Shown: piece after piece, positions 1-8,766 of the stretch | Layout: every line of letters begins with the position of its first letter | Position numbering within the stretch: the first letter of the stretch is position 1 | Source: Ammoniphilus sp. CFH 90114 | GTDB taxonomy: Bacteria; Bacillota; Bacilli; Aneurinibacillales; RAOX-1 | Reading direction: 5' to 3' | Assembly: GCF_004123195.1 (NCBI RefSeq) | Contig: NZ_SDLI01000001.1 | Coordinates: forward strand, 732,133-796,132 | Length of the DNA: 64,000 nucleotides | Notes under the pieces: generated by a model | What the model was told of the DNA's origin: nothing | What the model saw: only the letters and a program-made list of their open reading frames with translations | The model's database searches: none | Translations under genes and position numbers: made by a program

Positions 1-70
1 AAATATTATCGACGCGTAATGATGGGGTTATACTATGGAGGAGAAAAACTCCTGATATGGTGGTGAGCAT

Positions 71-325
71 GTGGACGCGAAGACGACATCGGATATTGAA
101 AAAATAGTAAATATACTCGAAAATGATGGCGCTTTTACTATGGATCAAATAGAAGTTCGAGCAAAGGATATCTTGGAGGAACTTAAAACAAAAATGCGAG
201 TGGAATTTAGCCCAACTCGTTATGGCGTTATCCGAAAAGAAGAAGGTATGATGCTGCTAGCTGTATTCGAGAAGGGACACCACGTTAATCCTGATCAAAT
301 GATTGAAGAATTTCCACTTGCTTAA
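71..325 (+). CDS. Small protein of unknown function (84 aa)
   Basis: I do not recognise this family. The frame begins at a GTG preceded by a GGTGGTGAG-like ribosome binding site, and encodes an acidic, soluble, mostly helical protein with no signal peptide, membrane segment or cysteine pair. It ends just before the Shine-Dalgarno of the Dps gene, so the two may be cotranscribed, which would suggest a stress or stationary-phase context (inference only). The start is the least certain part, because no upstream ATG gives a better site. Confidence 0.6.
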   Translation: MDAKTTSDIEKIVNILENDGAFTMDQIEVRAKDILEELKTKMRVEFSPTRYGVIRKEEGMMLLAVFEKGHHVNPDQMIEEFPLA

Positions 326-367
326 ATGGGCAGAATATCAAAAGGAAAAAAGGAGGGAGCTAATCTT

Positions 368-802
368 ATGAACTTAACTGAAATGATTAACAAGCAAATT
401 GCCAACTGGTCTGTCATGTTTATAAAACTGCATAATTTCCATTGGTATGTAACAGGTGAGCAGTTTTTTACACTCCATACGAAATTTGAGGAGTTTTATA
501 CAGAAGGAGCATTGCACATCGATGAGCTAGCCGAGCGTTTACTTGCCATCGGAGGTAAACCTGTAGCTACGATGACTGGGTGTTTGGAGTTGGCTTCAGT
601 TCAAGAGGCAAAGGGTACGGAGACTGCCAACGAAATGGTTCAATCGGTAGTTAACGATTTTACTCAAATGTTAGGTGAGCTAAAGCATGGAATGGAGATT
701 GCTGAATCTGTTGGTGATGAAACAACGGGAGATATGTTCTTAGCAATCTTCTCGAGCTTAGAGAAGCACGTTTGGATGCTGAATTCGTATCTGGGAAAGT
801 AA
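368..802 (+). CDS. dps: Dps-family ferritin-like DNA-binding/iron-storage protein
   Basis: A 144-aa ferritin-like protein of the Dps family, whose dodecamers oxidise ferrous iron with hydrogen peroxide and store it, protecting DNA. The N-terminal half carries the family signature: HNFHWYVTG, then a second His in LHTKFEEFY and the acidic IDELAER segment. Together these supply the inter-subunit ferroxidase ligands (His, His, Asp, Glu). I chose the ATG at 368 because AAAGGAGG lies 9-10 nt upstream; the open frame extends back to 326 but those codons lack a ribosome site. It follows an 84-aa unknown gene and precedes a DUF2512 membrane gene closely enough for one operon. Confidence 0.93.
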   Translation: MNLTEMINKQIANWSVMFIKLHNFHWYVTGEQFFTLHTKFEEFYTEGALHIDELAERLLAIGGKPVATMTGCLELASVQEAKGTETANEMVQSVVNDFTQMLGELKHGMEIAESVGDETTGDMFLAIFSSLEKHVWMLNSYLGK

Positions 803-813
803 GGTAATATTCA

Positions 814-1158
814 ATGAATGGCTTAATTCGGAAGTTAATTCTGAACGGCTTTGTTATTGTCCCATTTTTACTCTGGTTTTCCGATGCATCCTTTGGGATC
901 GCGATAGTAACTTCATTAGCTTTTTCCGTCCTATCCTATCTTATTGGAGATCAGATGCTTTTACGTATAACGAAGAATACAACGGCAACGCTGATGGATG
1001 CATTATTTGCCGTTGCTTTCTTTTGGATGGCAGCTTGGATTACAAACTGGACTCTCAATTTTGTAGAGATTGCTTCGCTTGCTATCTTGCTTGGAAGTGT
1101 GGAGTGGATGCTTCACCGATATTTAAAGAAGAAGGATAGCCCCAATCGGATTATGTGA
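814..1158 (+). CDS. DUF2512 (YndM-like) membrane protein
   Basis: A 114-aa integral membrane protein with four predicted hydrophobic helices and a basic C-terminal tail (LHRYLKKKD). Length, helix pattern and the opening NGLIRKLILNG match the DUF2512/YndM family of spore-formers, whose function is unknown to me. It starts 11 nt after the dps stop behind an AAGG-type site and is followed by a 12-bp hairpin, so it is probably the last gene of the dps transcript. Confidence 0.75.
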   Translation: MNGLIRKLILNGFVIVPFLLWFSDASFGIAIVTSLAFSVLSYLIGDQMLLRITKNTTATLMDALFAVAFFWMAAWITNWTLNFVEIASLAILLGSVEWMLHRYLKKKDSPNRIM

Positions 1159-1165
1159 GCTAAAG

Positions 1166-1195
1166 ATTACGCTACCTTAAAAGAGGTAGCGTAAT
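1166..1195. terminator. Perfect 12-bp hairpin between convergent genes
   Basis: ATTACGCTACCT pairs perfectly with AGGTAGCGTAAT around a 6-nt loop. No strong T-run follows on either strand, so it is a terminator-like or transcript-stabilising hairpin serving the dps/DUF2512 transcript and possibly the small minus-strand gene at 1203-1304. Confidence 0.6.
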
Positions 1196-1202
1196 TGTCA
1201 TG

Positions 1203-1304
1203 TTAGAAATTTAATATGATCCGACTTGCCCAACCAAAAAAGGCAATTGTAGGAACAGAGCAAAGCAGGACGATTTCCCAAGTACTTGGAATGTCATTTC
1301 CCAT
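1203..1304 (-). CDS. 33-aa membrane micro-protein
   Basis: A strong AGGAGGTG ribosome site sits 8 nt before an ATG at 1304 on the minus strand. It opens a 33-codon frame beginning MGNDIPSTWE, followed by one uninterrupted hydrophobic helix (IVLLCSVPTIAFFGWASRII). This is typical of small single-span membrane peptides of spore-formers, but I do not recognise the family. It lies downstream of the EamA gene, separated by that gene's terminator, so it needs its own promoter or read-through. Confidence 0.55.
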   Translation of the reverse strand: MGNDIPSTWEIVLLCSVPTIAFFGWASRIILNF

Positions 1305-1360
1305 GATGTGTACACCTCCTGTTTTCTCTGCTAGTAGTATGTCCCAAACCAGCCGGAAAA

Positions 1361-1390
1361 CAAAAAACTGTCCATGTGGACAGTTTGTAG
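1361..1390 (-). terminator. Intrinsic terminator of the EamA gene
   Basis: On the minus strand AAACTGTCCA pairs with TGGACAGTTT and is followed directly by TTTTTTGTTTT. It lies just past the stop of the EamA transporter gene. Confidence 0.85.
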
Positions 1391-1405
1391 ATATTAGTAG
1401 TTTAC

Positions 1406-2311
1406 TTAGTTGGCAGCAGCTGACTCCACCTGTTTAGGTTTCACTTTGCGTTGATTAAGTGAAAGAACAATTACGGTAGCAATGATACAGAGGGCTCCCA
1501 ACATCTCATAAAGGCCAAAGGATAGTTGCAGCCAAAGAACGGAAAAGATAACAGCCGAAAGGGGCTCAGCACTGTTCAGCATTCCTACTTCAGATGGTGC
1601 GAGATAGCGTAAGCTCTCAAGTACTAAATAAAAAGGTATTAACGTTCCAAAAAGGATAACAAAAGCGATACCAAGCCAAGCCATTAAGGAAATACCTGTA
1701 ATATCAATCAACCATGGAGGATTTATGAAACTCATACCAATCCCGCCGATGAGCATACCCCAGCCGACCACGGACATCGAGCCCCATCGCTTTAATAATT
1801 GTGCTGGGTAAAGAGTGTAAAAGGCAGCCGTTATCGCTGCTCCGAGCCCCCATCCTACTGCAGATGGTGTAATAGAAAGCCCTTCCGTTGAACCATTAGT
1901 AACCAACAGATAAGTTCCTAGCAAAGCTAGACCAAGAGCTAGATATTCCATTATCGTAGGTAAACGTAGATACCTCAGAGCCAGATAGAGTGTGATAAAA
2001 ACAGGTCCTAAAAACTGAAGAAGGGTAGCTGTTGCTGCATTTCCAACTTCAATTGCAGCAAAATAGGTATATTGGACCCCAAGCATTCCGAGAATCCCGA
2101 ACCAAATAAGCTGGATACGATCCGCGCGTGACTTCCATACAGCACTTGTTTGTTGCCAAGTTGTATTAACTATTGTGTAGAGGACTAGGAGAAGTCCTGC
2201 TAATAAGAGTCGAATGGTAACCAGCCAAGCCATCGGAATACCGATATGGATAAATAAAACTTCGGCAACCGTTCCTGAAATTCCCCAAAGTGCAGCCCCG
2301 CCGAATGCCAT
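1406..2311 (-). CDS. EamA/DMT-family transporter
   Basis: A 301-aa inner-membrane protein of about ten helices, made of two EamA (drug/metabolite transporter) repeats. The first opens with GGAALWGISGTVAE, the second contains the typical FVILFGTLIPFYL and LNSAEPLSAV segments. The family exports or imports small metabolites; the substrate cannot be read from sequence. ATG 2311 is the first usable start, behind AAAGGG. The protein starts slightly later than most homologues: in-frame codons upstream still read like EamA (WLRLKGIS) but contain no start codon before a TGA. A short N-terminal loss or a non-standard start is therefore possible. Its own terminator follows. Confidence 0.85.
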   Translation of the reverse strand: MAFGGAALWGISGTVAEVLFIHIGIPMAWLVTIRLLLAGLLLVLYTIVNTTWQQTSAVWKSRADRIQLIWFGILGMLGVQYTYFAAIEVGNAATATLLQFLGPVFITLYLALRYLRLPTIMEYLALGLALLGTYLLVTNGSTEGLSITPSAVGWGLGAAITAAFYTLYPAQLLKRWGSMSVVGWGMLIGGIGMSFINPPWLIDITGISLMAWLGIAFVILFGTLIPFYLVLESLRYLAPSEVGMLNSAEPLSAVIFSVLWLQLSFGLYEMLGALCIIATVIVLSLNQRKVKPKQVESAAAN

Positions 2312-2429
2312 TGATATCCCTTTTAACCGAAGCCAGGTACCGCTTTCCCATGTTATTGTGCTCAGGCGAAGTCACTTCCAATTCATATAAGATTCATTAT
2401 GCTCATTGTACAAAGGGACGGAGAGAAGT

Positions 2430-3035
2430 TCAATGATTTATTGTCTTTAACATAGCCCAGAACCTAGGGATAATCCCTTCTGCGGTTTCTTTGTTTGGTA
2501 GATGGAAAGTAAATAGAAATCTTTGTTTATCAATATCCTTGACGACATAAAGTAAGTTGGTCTGTTGTGGGGCAGGAGTTTCCACTAATAGATAAAGCTG
2601 TGCATCGTGGAAGTATGGGTCAAATAGTTCTTTGGGATCGAGATCATGTATTGTCCATGTTGAGGAAAGGGATTGGCGTAATTGCTCCTTGAAAGCAGGT
2701 ATGTTTGCTTCTCGGTCAAGCTTTTCGATACGAACAAAGAAGTCCGAATCATAATCTGTGAGTAAGATATCCTTTCCAGGCTCCTCTGACACCAATGTAA
2801 ATTTATCAAGGCCATACATATAGTAATTCATGGTGCCTTCCGTGAAGTACGCTTTCTCTTTCTCACTCATACCTTCAAGAATGACTTCGATTTCTACTTC
2901 TGATGCTTGTGATTGATCAGGGACTTGCTCACTTTTGGCAGGTTTTTCAACTTCACGTGGATCAGGTCCACTCTGGCATGCAATTAAGCTGGTGAATAGG
3001 AGAAGTGTCATTGCTAATGCTGTACATTTCTTCAT
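2430..3035 (-). CDS. Putative lipoprotein
   Basis: A 201-aa exported protein. The N-terminus is a classic lipoprotein signal (MKKCTALAMTLLLFTSLIAC) whose lipobox LIAC places the lipidated Cys at residue 20. A charged Glu/Lys/Pro linker follows, then a mixed alpha/beta domain. The gene has a GGGAGG site 9-10 nt before the ATG. I do not recognise the domain and propose no function beyond surface attachment. Confidence 0.75.
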   Translation of the reverse strand: MKKCTALAMTLLLFTSLIACQSGPDPREVEKPAKSEQVPDQSQASEVEIEVILEGMSEKEKAYFTEGTMNYYMYGLDKFTLVSEEPGKDILLTDYDSDFFVRIEKLDREANIPAFKEQLRQSLSSTWTIHDLDPKELFDPYFHDAQLYLLVETPAPQQTNLLYVVKDIDKQRFLFTFHLPNKETAEGIIPRFWAMLKTINH

Positions 3036-3108
3036 TGGTTTTTTCCTCCCGTCAGATTCAGTTTCATGATGTAAGACGGTACTAACGGAAGAAAGGTTTC
3101 AAAAAGGA

Positions 3109-3138
3109 AAAAAGCAAGCCTCAATTTAGGCTTGCTTT
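3109..3138 (-). terminator. Intrinsic terminator overlapping the end of the SR1P gene
   Basis: AAAAGCAAGCCT and AGGCTTGCTTTT form a strong stem, followed on the minus strand by TTCCTTTTT. The 5' arm uses the last codons of the peptide gene, so translation stop and termination overlap. Confidence 0.8.
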
Positions 3139-3245
3139 TGGCTGTTCTCTTGGCAGCAATTACACTTTACATAAAGAGTGCTTACCTTTTCATCATGCAT
3201 GAAGTCTACAGTTGTATCGCAATCTTGGCAAACTAGAATAGTCAT
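3126..3245 (-). CDS. SR1P-family small zinc-ribbon-like peptide
   Basis: A 39-aa peptide starting at ATG 3245 with AGAGGAG upstream. It opens MTILVCQDCDTTVDF and continues DEKVSTLYVKCNCC. That layout (VCQDC near the N-terminus, DEKV.TLY, then a Cys cluster) matches the SR1P peptide family, known from the dual-function sRNA SR1 of Bacillus subtilis, where the peptide binds glyceraldehyde-3-phosphate dehydrogenase GapA and promotes RNA degradation. Family membership comes from the motif; the GapA partnership here is inferred. A promoter lies upstream at 3307-3335 and a terminator overlaps the stop, so it is a monocistronic transcript of roughly 200 nt. Confidence 0.75.
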   Translation of the reverse strand: MTILVCQDCDTTVDFMHDEKVSTLYVKCNCCQENSQKQA

Positions 3246-3306
3246 TCGTTCCAACTCCTCTTTTAAATTAGTATCATTTATTCACGATTTAGTATGTCAT
3301 ATTTAT

Positions 3307-3335
3307 ATTATAGAGTGGTTGTTTACTTGTGTGAA
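3307..3335 (-). promoter_or_regulatory. Sigma-A-type promoter of the SR1P gene
   Basis: On the minus strand TTCACA and TATAAT are separated by exactly 17 nt, about 60 nt upstream of the peptide start codon. Confidence 0.6.
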
Positions 3336-3442
3336 GACTGCATTTTTTGTCTTCCTTGGTCATTTTTCGTCCCTAGACGGAATCCATATGTAGTCATGAG
3401 ACAGTCGTAGAGGAAATAAAGGATTTCCTCTTAAAAAAATAA

Positions 3443-3475
3443 AACAGGTCTGCAGGAGACACCTGCAGACCTGTT
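3443..3475 (-). terminator. Strong 14-bp terminator hairpin
   Basis: AACAGGTCTGCAGG pairs perfectly with CCTGCAGACCTGTT around a 5-nt loop. On the minus strand it is followed by TTATTTTTTT. No clear gene precedes it on that strand, so it may end an unrecognised minus-strand RNA from the 3480-3800 region. Confidence 0.65.
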
Positions 3476-3888
3476 GGAATAACCAGCAAGAGTTTGGTAA
3501 ACAAGACCCAAACCAAAATTTCCAATTCATGAAAGCCCTACCTCTCTTCCATCCTTACGGCTCCGATGACCGATCCAGGGGAACGTTCGAAAAACACCTT
3601 GAGTTATAGCCAGGAAAATAACCGAGTGGGTTCTGTCGAGGGTATAGGGTTTTGTTTCATGTAGATTAAAGTGAAGTCGGTTATTAATTATATAGGAAAC
3701 GTTGATTGTTTGCAACTATTCTTTATTGCCTAGGCTGCCGCCTATTCGATAGCATGGTTAAAATCCCGTGGAAAGTCAATCATATTAGGGATTGTACTTG
3801 TTTTATCCTGTTCGAGCCTGAGTTTTACGCCTAACCCTGTAGCGCGTAGTCTAGTTCTGAAAAAGATGACTTGAAAGGATAGGAAGAG

Positions 3889-5568
3889 ATGAATAAAACC
3901 TGGTGGAAAGAAAGTGTTGTATATCAAATCTATCCTCGAAGCTTTATGGATTCGAATGGGGATGGAATCGGTGATCTTCGAGGAATTATCTCAAAGTTGG
4001 ATTATCTACTGGACTTAGGTGTTGATGTCATATGGATTTGTCCGGTTTATAAATCACCAAATGCGGATAATGGTTACGACATCAGCGATTACTATGACAT
4101 CATGAATGAGTTTGGAACAATGAGGGATTGGGAGGAATTATTGGAGCAAGTTCATAACCGAGGAATGAAGCTTATTATGGATCTTGTACCGAATCATACC
4201 TCTGATGAGCATCCATGGTTTATTGAGTCGCGTTCCTCTAAGCAAAATCCAAAAAGAGACTGGTATATCTGGAGACCTGGGAAGGACGGGAAAGAGCCAA
4301 ATAACTGGGAGTCCATCTTCAGTGGTTCAGCTTGGGAGCTGGACGAAGCAACTAGCGAATATTATATGCATTTATTTGCTGTAAAACAACCTGACTTAAA
4401 TTGGGAGAACCCAGAGGTCAGACAGCATCTCTATGAGATGATACGTTGGTGGCTAGATAAAGGAATTGACGGATTCCGGGTAGACGCCATTACGCATATC
4501 AAGAAGAAAGCAGGTTTTCCTAACATGCCTAATCCAGAAGGAAAGCGCTATGTTCCTTCTTGGGATGGACATCTCAACCAACCCGGCATTCAGGATTTCC
4601 TAAGAGAACTTAAAGACGAAACCTATGGCCGTTATGATGTGATGACCGTGGGAGAAACTCCTGGCGTCTCTCCTGAGGATGCGATGGAGTATGTTGACGA
4701 GAAGATTGGAAAATTTGATATGGTTTTTCAATTTGAGCATATGCAACTGGATAATGGTCCAGAAGGTAAATTTGATCTTGTTCCTTGGCGCTTAAGTGAT
4801 CTAAAGCAAGTCATTACCAAGTGGCAAAAAGGCTTAGAAGGACGTGGCTGGAATACCTCCTATCTAGAAAATCACGATCAACCTCGATCCGTTTCTCGAT
4901 TTGGTGATCACCGGCAGTACCATAAGGAATCGGCAAAGATGTTAGCAACGTTCTTCATGTTTCTCCAGGCTACTCCTTATATTTACCAAGGTCAAGAGAT
5001 TGGCATGACCAACGTTCAGTTTAAAGGCATTGAAGATTACCGCGATGTGGAAATTATTAATCATTATCGAGAAGGACTTAAGGACGGGAAGGAACAAGGA
5101 GAGATCATGAAATCCATCTGGGTAAAAGGAAGAGATAACTCTAGAACCCCAATGCAATGGAGCGATGAACCCTCCGCTGGATTTACCACTGGGAATCCAT
5201 GGATCCAAGTCAATCCGAATTACTTAAGTATCAATGTAGAGCAAGCAAAGGCAGATCCAAATTCTATACTAAATTATTATAAGTTGCTTATCCAACTTCG
5301 GAAGCAGAACGAGGTTCTCATCTACGGAAATTACAACATTCTACTAGAGCATCATGAACAACTTTATGCCTACACAAGGACTCTTGGTGAAGAGCAGTGG
5401 ATGGTACTATTAAACTTCTCCAACAAAGAAATCCATGTAGATATGACGGAATTCATTTCTACCAAGACGCTTGAGCTCATGATAGCGAATTACGAGCAAA
5501 CATCATCAATTGACTATGGGAATCTTATCATGAAGCCATATGAGTCGAGGGTTTATCGTCTTGTGTAG
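3889..5568 (+). CDS. GH13 alpha-glucosidase
   Basis: A 559-aa cytoplasmic (no signal peptide) glycoside hydrolase of family GH13, oligo-1,6-glucosidase/alpha-glucosidase subfamily. It starts WWKESVVYQIYPRSF and contains the four GH13 regions: DLVPNHTSDEH, DGFRVDAIT with nucleophile Asp199, VGE with acid/base Glu256, and ENHDQPR with Asp330. The residue after the nucleophile is Ala, whereas alpha-1,6-specific members usually have Val, so alpha-1,4 or similar linkages are more likely than isomaltose (inference). AAAGGA and GGAAG precede the ATG. It heads a tight five-gene cluster with two dehydrogenases, a TIM-barrel protein and a ThuA-like protein, and no transporter gene. Confidence 0.9.
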   Translation: MNKTWWKESVVYQIYPRSFMDSNGDGIGDLRGIISKLDYLLDLGVDVIWICPVYKSPNADNGYDISDYYDIMNEFGTMRDWEELLEQVHNRGMKLIMDLVPNHTSDEHPWFIESRSSKQNPKRDWYIWRPGKDGKEPNNWESIFSGSAWELDEATSEYYMHLFAVKQPDLNWENPEVRQHLYEMIRWWLDKGIDGFRVDAITHIKKKAGFPNMPNPEGKRYVPSWDGHLNQPGIQDFLRELKDETYGRYDVMTVGETPGVSPEDAMEYVDEKIGKFDMVFQFEHMQLDNGPEGKFDLVPWRLSDLKQVITKWQKGLEGRGWNTSYLENHDQPRSVSRFGDHRQYHKESAKMLATFFMFLQATPYIYQGQEIGMTNVQFKGIEDYRDVEIINHYREGLKDGKEQGEIMKSIWVKGRDNSRTPMQWSDEPSAGFTTGNPWIQVNPNYLSINVEQAKADPNSILNYYKLLIQLRKQNEVLIYGNYNILLEHHEQLYAYTRTLGEEQWMVLLNFSNKEIHVDMTEFISTKTLELMIANYEQTSSIDYGNLIMKPYESRVYRLV

Positions 5569-5590
5569 ACGAGACTGGAGGAATACATAA

Positions 5591-6652
5591 ATGCAACCTG
5601 TAAAACTTGGGATGATAGGGGCGGGAGGGATTGCGCGCACAGCTCATTACCGCGCATTAACTCAACTAAAGGATGAGGTCCAGGTCGTGGCAGTGGCAGA
5701 TGTAGCTATAGAAGCTGCTCAACAACTAGCTCGAGAGTTTGGAATTGAACAAGCTTTCTCCAATTATCAGGACCTTTTAACCATAGAAGAAATGGATGCG
5801 GTCCTCATTACAGTACCGAATTTTCTTCATTCACCCGTAGCTAACGATTCCATGCAAGCTGGCAAACACGTATTATGTGAAAAGCCTATGGCTATCAATG
5901 CGAGTGAAGCAGAGAAGATGTTGGAAGTGAAGCGCAAGACCGGAAAGCACTTGATGCTTGCCCTTAACAATCGCTTCCGCAAAGATATACAACATCTTAA
6001 AGGACTAGTAGAACGGGGCGAATTTGGTGAGATCTATCATGCGAAATGTGGCTGGATGAGAAGGGCAGGGATTCCGGGGTGGGGTGGTTGGTTTACCACC
6101 ATGTCTCAATCTGGGGGAGGCCCTCTGATTGATATCGGAGTACATATGCTTGATTTGGCACTTTACTTAATGGGGAATCCTAAACCGGTTTCGGTTGTTG
6201 GCTCTACCTATCAGAAGTTTGGTGATCTTAAACATGCCGGGAATAGAGTGTGGAATGTTGCAAATCCCAAAGGGACATTCGATGTGGAGGATTTTGCGAC
6301 GGCTTTTATCCGGCTGGATCTAGGTGCTACCTTAACCCTTGATGTTAGCTGGGCAGCTAACATTGAAAAGGAAAATGTGTTCCTCAATCTGATAGGAACA
6401 AAATCAGGAGCGTCTGTTAACAATGATTTAGGAACCGTTCTGTATTCCGAGCAATCAGGGATTCTTCAAAATATTCATCCACACATTTCATTCGATGATC
6501 ATCAGGCTAGGTTGGCCATGTGGAAACATTTCCTTCATTGTGTGCGTACAGGAGAGGAACCTCAGTCTACGCCTGAGCAAGGGATGTTTATTAATAAGAT
6601 TCTAGATGCCATATATCAATCCAGTGAATTAAAGAAGGAAATTCAAATCTAG
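5591..6652 (+). CDS. Gfo/Idh/MocA-family oxidoreductase (first copy)
   Basis: A 353-aa NAD(P)-dependent sugar dehydrogenase. The Rossmann domain (about 1-125) has the dinucleotide loop GAGGIARTAHY and the family motif CEKPMA, whose EKP Lys helps catalysis. The C-terminal alpha/beta domain (about 130-345) contains [16 protein letters not shown], where the Asp and His form the catalytic site. GGAGG lies 9 nt before the ATG. It begins 22 nt after the glucosidase stop and is clearly similar to the second copy at 7671, suggesting an old duplication or a heteromeric or sequential pair acting on one sugar. Confidence 0.9.
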   Translation: MQPVKLGMIGAGGIARTAHYRALTQLKDEVQVVAVADVAIEAAQQLAREFGIEQAFSNYQDLLTIEEMDAVLITVPNFLHSPVANDSMQAGKHVLCEKPMAINASEAEKMLEVKRKTGKHLMLALNNRFRKDIQHLKGLVERGEFGEIYHAKCGWMRRAGIPGWGGWFTTMSQSGGGPLIDIGVHMLDLALYLMGNPKPVSVVGSTYQKFGDLKHAGNRVWNVANPKGTFDVEDFATAFIRLDLGATLTLDVSWAANIEKENVFLNLIGTKSGASVNNDLGTVLYSEQSGILQNIHPHISFDDHQARLAMWKHFLHCVRTGEEPQSTPEQGMFINKILDAIYQSSELKKEIQI

Positions 6653-6675
6653 CGAGAGTGAAGGGGGAGTCGGAA

Positions 6676-7644
6676 GTGAAATTAGGGATATTTACAGTAT
6701 TATTTGGAGACAAGAACCTCGAAGAAGCCCTAGACTACATCCAGTCACAAGGGTTAGAAACAGTTGAAATAGGAGTAGGTGGATATCCAGGGAAAAAGCA
6801 CGCAGATGCAGCCACTCTTATTGGTGACGAACAGTTATTAAATACTTTTAAGCAAGCTGTCGTTTCTAGAGGGCTTGAGATTAGTGCCATCTCTTGCCAT
6901 GGCAATCCTCTCCACCCTGATGCTGAAGTTGCTGATGCCTTCCATCAAGACTTTCTTCATGCTGTTTTACTAGCAGAAAAATTAGGAGTGGAGACGGTTA
7001 TTGGCTTTTCCGGCTGTCCAGGAGAATCGGATTCATCAAAGAATCCGGTTTGGGTCACTTGCGCTTGGCCACCAGAACATGTTGAAGTATTAGAATGGCA
7101 GTGGAAGGAAAAAGTCATTCCTTATTGGAAGGAGATGTCCCAATTTATGAGGGAACATGGGGTGCGCGTGGCTATTGAACCTCATCCGGGCTTTGTTGTC
7201 TATAATACCGAAACAGCACTTCGCTTACGCGAGGAGGCAGGAGATAATATCGGTGTCAATTTTGATCCAAGTCACCTGTACTGGCAACAGATGGACCCGG
7301 TAGAGTGTATTAAGGAACTTGGAAAAGCGAAAGCCATCTATCACTTTCATGCTAAAGATACAGCCTTTGATACACGTAATGTTGCTATCAACGGGGTTTT
7401 AGATACCAAATCGTATCGTGATGAGCTGACTCGTTCATGGATTTTCCGTACAGTAGGGTACGGTCACGGAGAAGAAGAGTGGAGACGGATTATTAGTGCT
7501 CTGCAATTGATAGGGTACGATGGAGCGATTTCTATTGAACACGAGGATAGCCTGATGTCGATTGAAGAGGGATTTGAGAAAGCAGTTACCTTTTTAAAGA
7601 GCATATTAATTCGCCAACGAATCGAACAGATTTGGTGGGCTTAA
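6676..7644 (+). CDS. Sugar phosphate isomerase/epimerase-like TIM-barrel protein
   Basis: A 322-aa member of the xylose-isomerase-like TIM-barrel superfamily (AP endonuclease family 2, IolE/hydroxypyruvate-isomerase type). Metal-binding residues are visible on successive strands: Glu in AIEPHPG, Asp and His in NFDPSH, His in YHFHAKD and Glu in ISIEHED. I chose the GTG at 6676 because AGGGGGAG is 6 nt upstream; an in-frame GTG at 6658 has no such site. Beside two Gfo/Idh/MocA dehydrogenases, members of this superfamily often isomerise or beta-eliminate oxidised (keto) sugars. That role is inferred. Confidence 0.85.
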   Translation: MKLGIFTVLFGDKNLEEALDYIQSQGLETVEIGVGGYPGKKHADAATLIGDEQLLNTFKQAVVSRGLEISAISCHGNPLHPDAEVADAFHQDFLHAVLLAEKLGVETVIGFSGCPGESDSSKNPVWVTCAWPPEHVEVLEWQWKEKVIPYWKEMSQFMREHGVRVAIEPHPGFVVYNTETALRLREEAGDNIGVNFDPSHLYWQQMDPVECIKELGKAKAIYHFHAKDTAFDTRNVAINGVLDTKSYRDELTRSWIFRTVGYGHGEEEWRRIISALQLIGYDGAISIEHEDSLMSIEEGFEKAVTFLKSILIRQRIEQIWWA

Positions 7645-7670
7645 AATATATGCGGGAAGGAAAGAGGGAT

Positions 7671-8756
7671 ATGACAAAGAAGGTACGCATTGGAATTATT
7701 GGTTGCGGTGGCATTGCTTTTGGTAAACATATGCCTAGTTTAGCGAAGCTTGAAGTTGTTGAAATGGTCGCATTCTGTGATGTGAATGAGGAAAAGGCAG
7801 AGGAAGCTGCTAAACAGTTTGGTACAACAGAAGCTCATGTGTTTAAAGATTATCGACAGCTCTTACAGGACCCTACGATTGATGTAGTGCATGTTTGCAC
7901 ACCGAATGATTCTCATGCTGATATCACTGTTGCCTCGCTTGAATCAGGGAAGCATGTGATGTGTGAAAAGCCGATGGCGAAGACGACTGAAGAAGCACGC
8001 AGGATGGTTGATGCCGCAAAAAGATCAGGAAAAAAACTGACAGTAGGCTATCAAAATCGTTTTCGGAGTGATAGTCAATACTTACACAAAGTATGTGCAC
8101 GTGGAGACTTAGGTGAAATTTATTATGCCAAGGCCCATGCCATTCGACGTAGAGCCGTTCCTACTTGGGGTGTATTCTTAGATGAGGAAAAGCAAGGAGG
8201 GGGCCCGCTAATTGATATTGGAACCCATGCTTTAGATCTCACCTTATGGATGATGAATAATTATAAGCCACAAGTTGTTCTCGGAAGCACCTTTCATAAG
8301 CTGGGGAAAAAGGAAAATGCAGCAAATGCTTGGGGATCTTGGGACCCAGAGAAGTTTAAGGTAGAGGATTCTGCTTTTGGCTTTATTCGTATGGAAAATG
8401 GGGCTACGATTGCCTTGGAATCAAGCTGGGCATTAAATACTCTTCAAACCGGTGAAGCCAAGTGTACGCTTTGTGGTACCGATGGCGGAGCAGACATGTG
8501 GGATGGCTTACATATCAATGGGGAGAACTTGAGCAAATTATATACCCAACGAATCGACTTAGATGCAAAGGGTGTTGATTTCTATGAGGGAGAGAAGGAA
8601 AGTGCAGCTGATCTAGAAGCAAGGCTCTGGATTGAATCGGTGATCCATGATACGGAACCTGTCGTGAAGCCTGAAGAGGCTTTAGTCGTAACAGAAATTC
8701 TCGAAGCGATTTACAAGTCTGCTGAGACAGGTGAAGCGGTTTATTTCAATAAATAG
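7671..8756 (+). CDS. Gfo/Idh/MocA-family oxidoreductase (second copy)
   Basis: A 361-aa NAD(P)-dependent sugar dehydrogenase paralogous to the one at 5591. Cofactor loop [12 protein letters not shown], catalytic CEKPMAK, and [16 protein letters not shown] in the C-terminal domain are all intact. ATG 7671 follows AAAGAGGG; the open frame reaches back into the previous gene but without a ribosome site. It lies 26 nt after the TIM-barrel gene and ends only 10 nt before the ThuA-like gene, so the five genes appear translationally linked. Oxidation of a free or glycosidic sugar, for example at C3, is the likely chemistry; the substrate is unknown. Confidence 0.9.
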   Translation: MTKKVRIGIIGCGGIAFGKHMPSLAKLEVVEMVAFCDVNEEKAEEAAKQFGTTEAHVFKDYRQLLQDPTIDVVHVCTPNDSHADITVASLESGKHVMCEKPMAKTTEEARRMVDAAKRSGKKLTVGYQNRFRSDSQYLHKVCARGDLGEIYYAKAHAIRRRAVPTWGVFLDEEKQGGGPLIDIGTHALDLTLWMMNNYKPQVVLGSTFHKLGKKENAANAWGSWDPEKFKVEDSAFGFIRMENGATIALESSWALNTLQTGEAKCTLCGTDGGADMWDGLHINGENLSKLYTQRIDLDAKGVDFYEGEKESAADLEARLWIESVIHDTEPVVKPEEALVVTEILEAIYKSAETGEAVYFNK

Positions 8757-8766
8757 GAGGAACCTT

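Larger units (their letters stand above)
3246..3888. other. Long intergenic region without a convincing gene
   Basis: About 640 nt separate the SR1P gene and the glucosidase. It holds the SR1P promoter, a hairpin at about 3410-3432 (AGAGGAAAT/ATTTCCTCT) and a strong terminator-like hairpin at 3443-3475. A motif at about 3741-3762 (GCCTATTCGATAGCATGGTT) resembles one upstream of the peroxiredoxin gene. Two short minus-strand frames here lack ribosome sites and family resemblance, so I do not call them. Confidence 0.6.

Noticed and set aside
1-66. Open frame from the window edge to TGA at 64-66
   Set aside because: It may be the tail of an upstream gene, but only 21 codons are visible and they match nothing I recognise. 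The same stretch also looks like a promoter/leader (TTATACTAT).
3527-3927. Two short minus-strand frames in the 3.5-3.9 kb gap
   Set aside because: Neither has a ribosome site or a recognisable sequence, and the second overlaps the start of the glucosidase.
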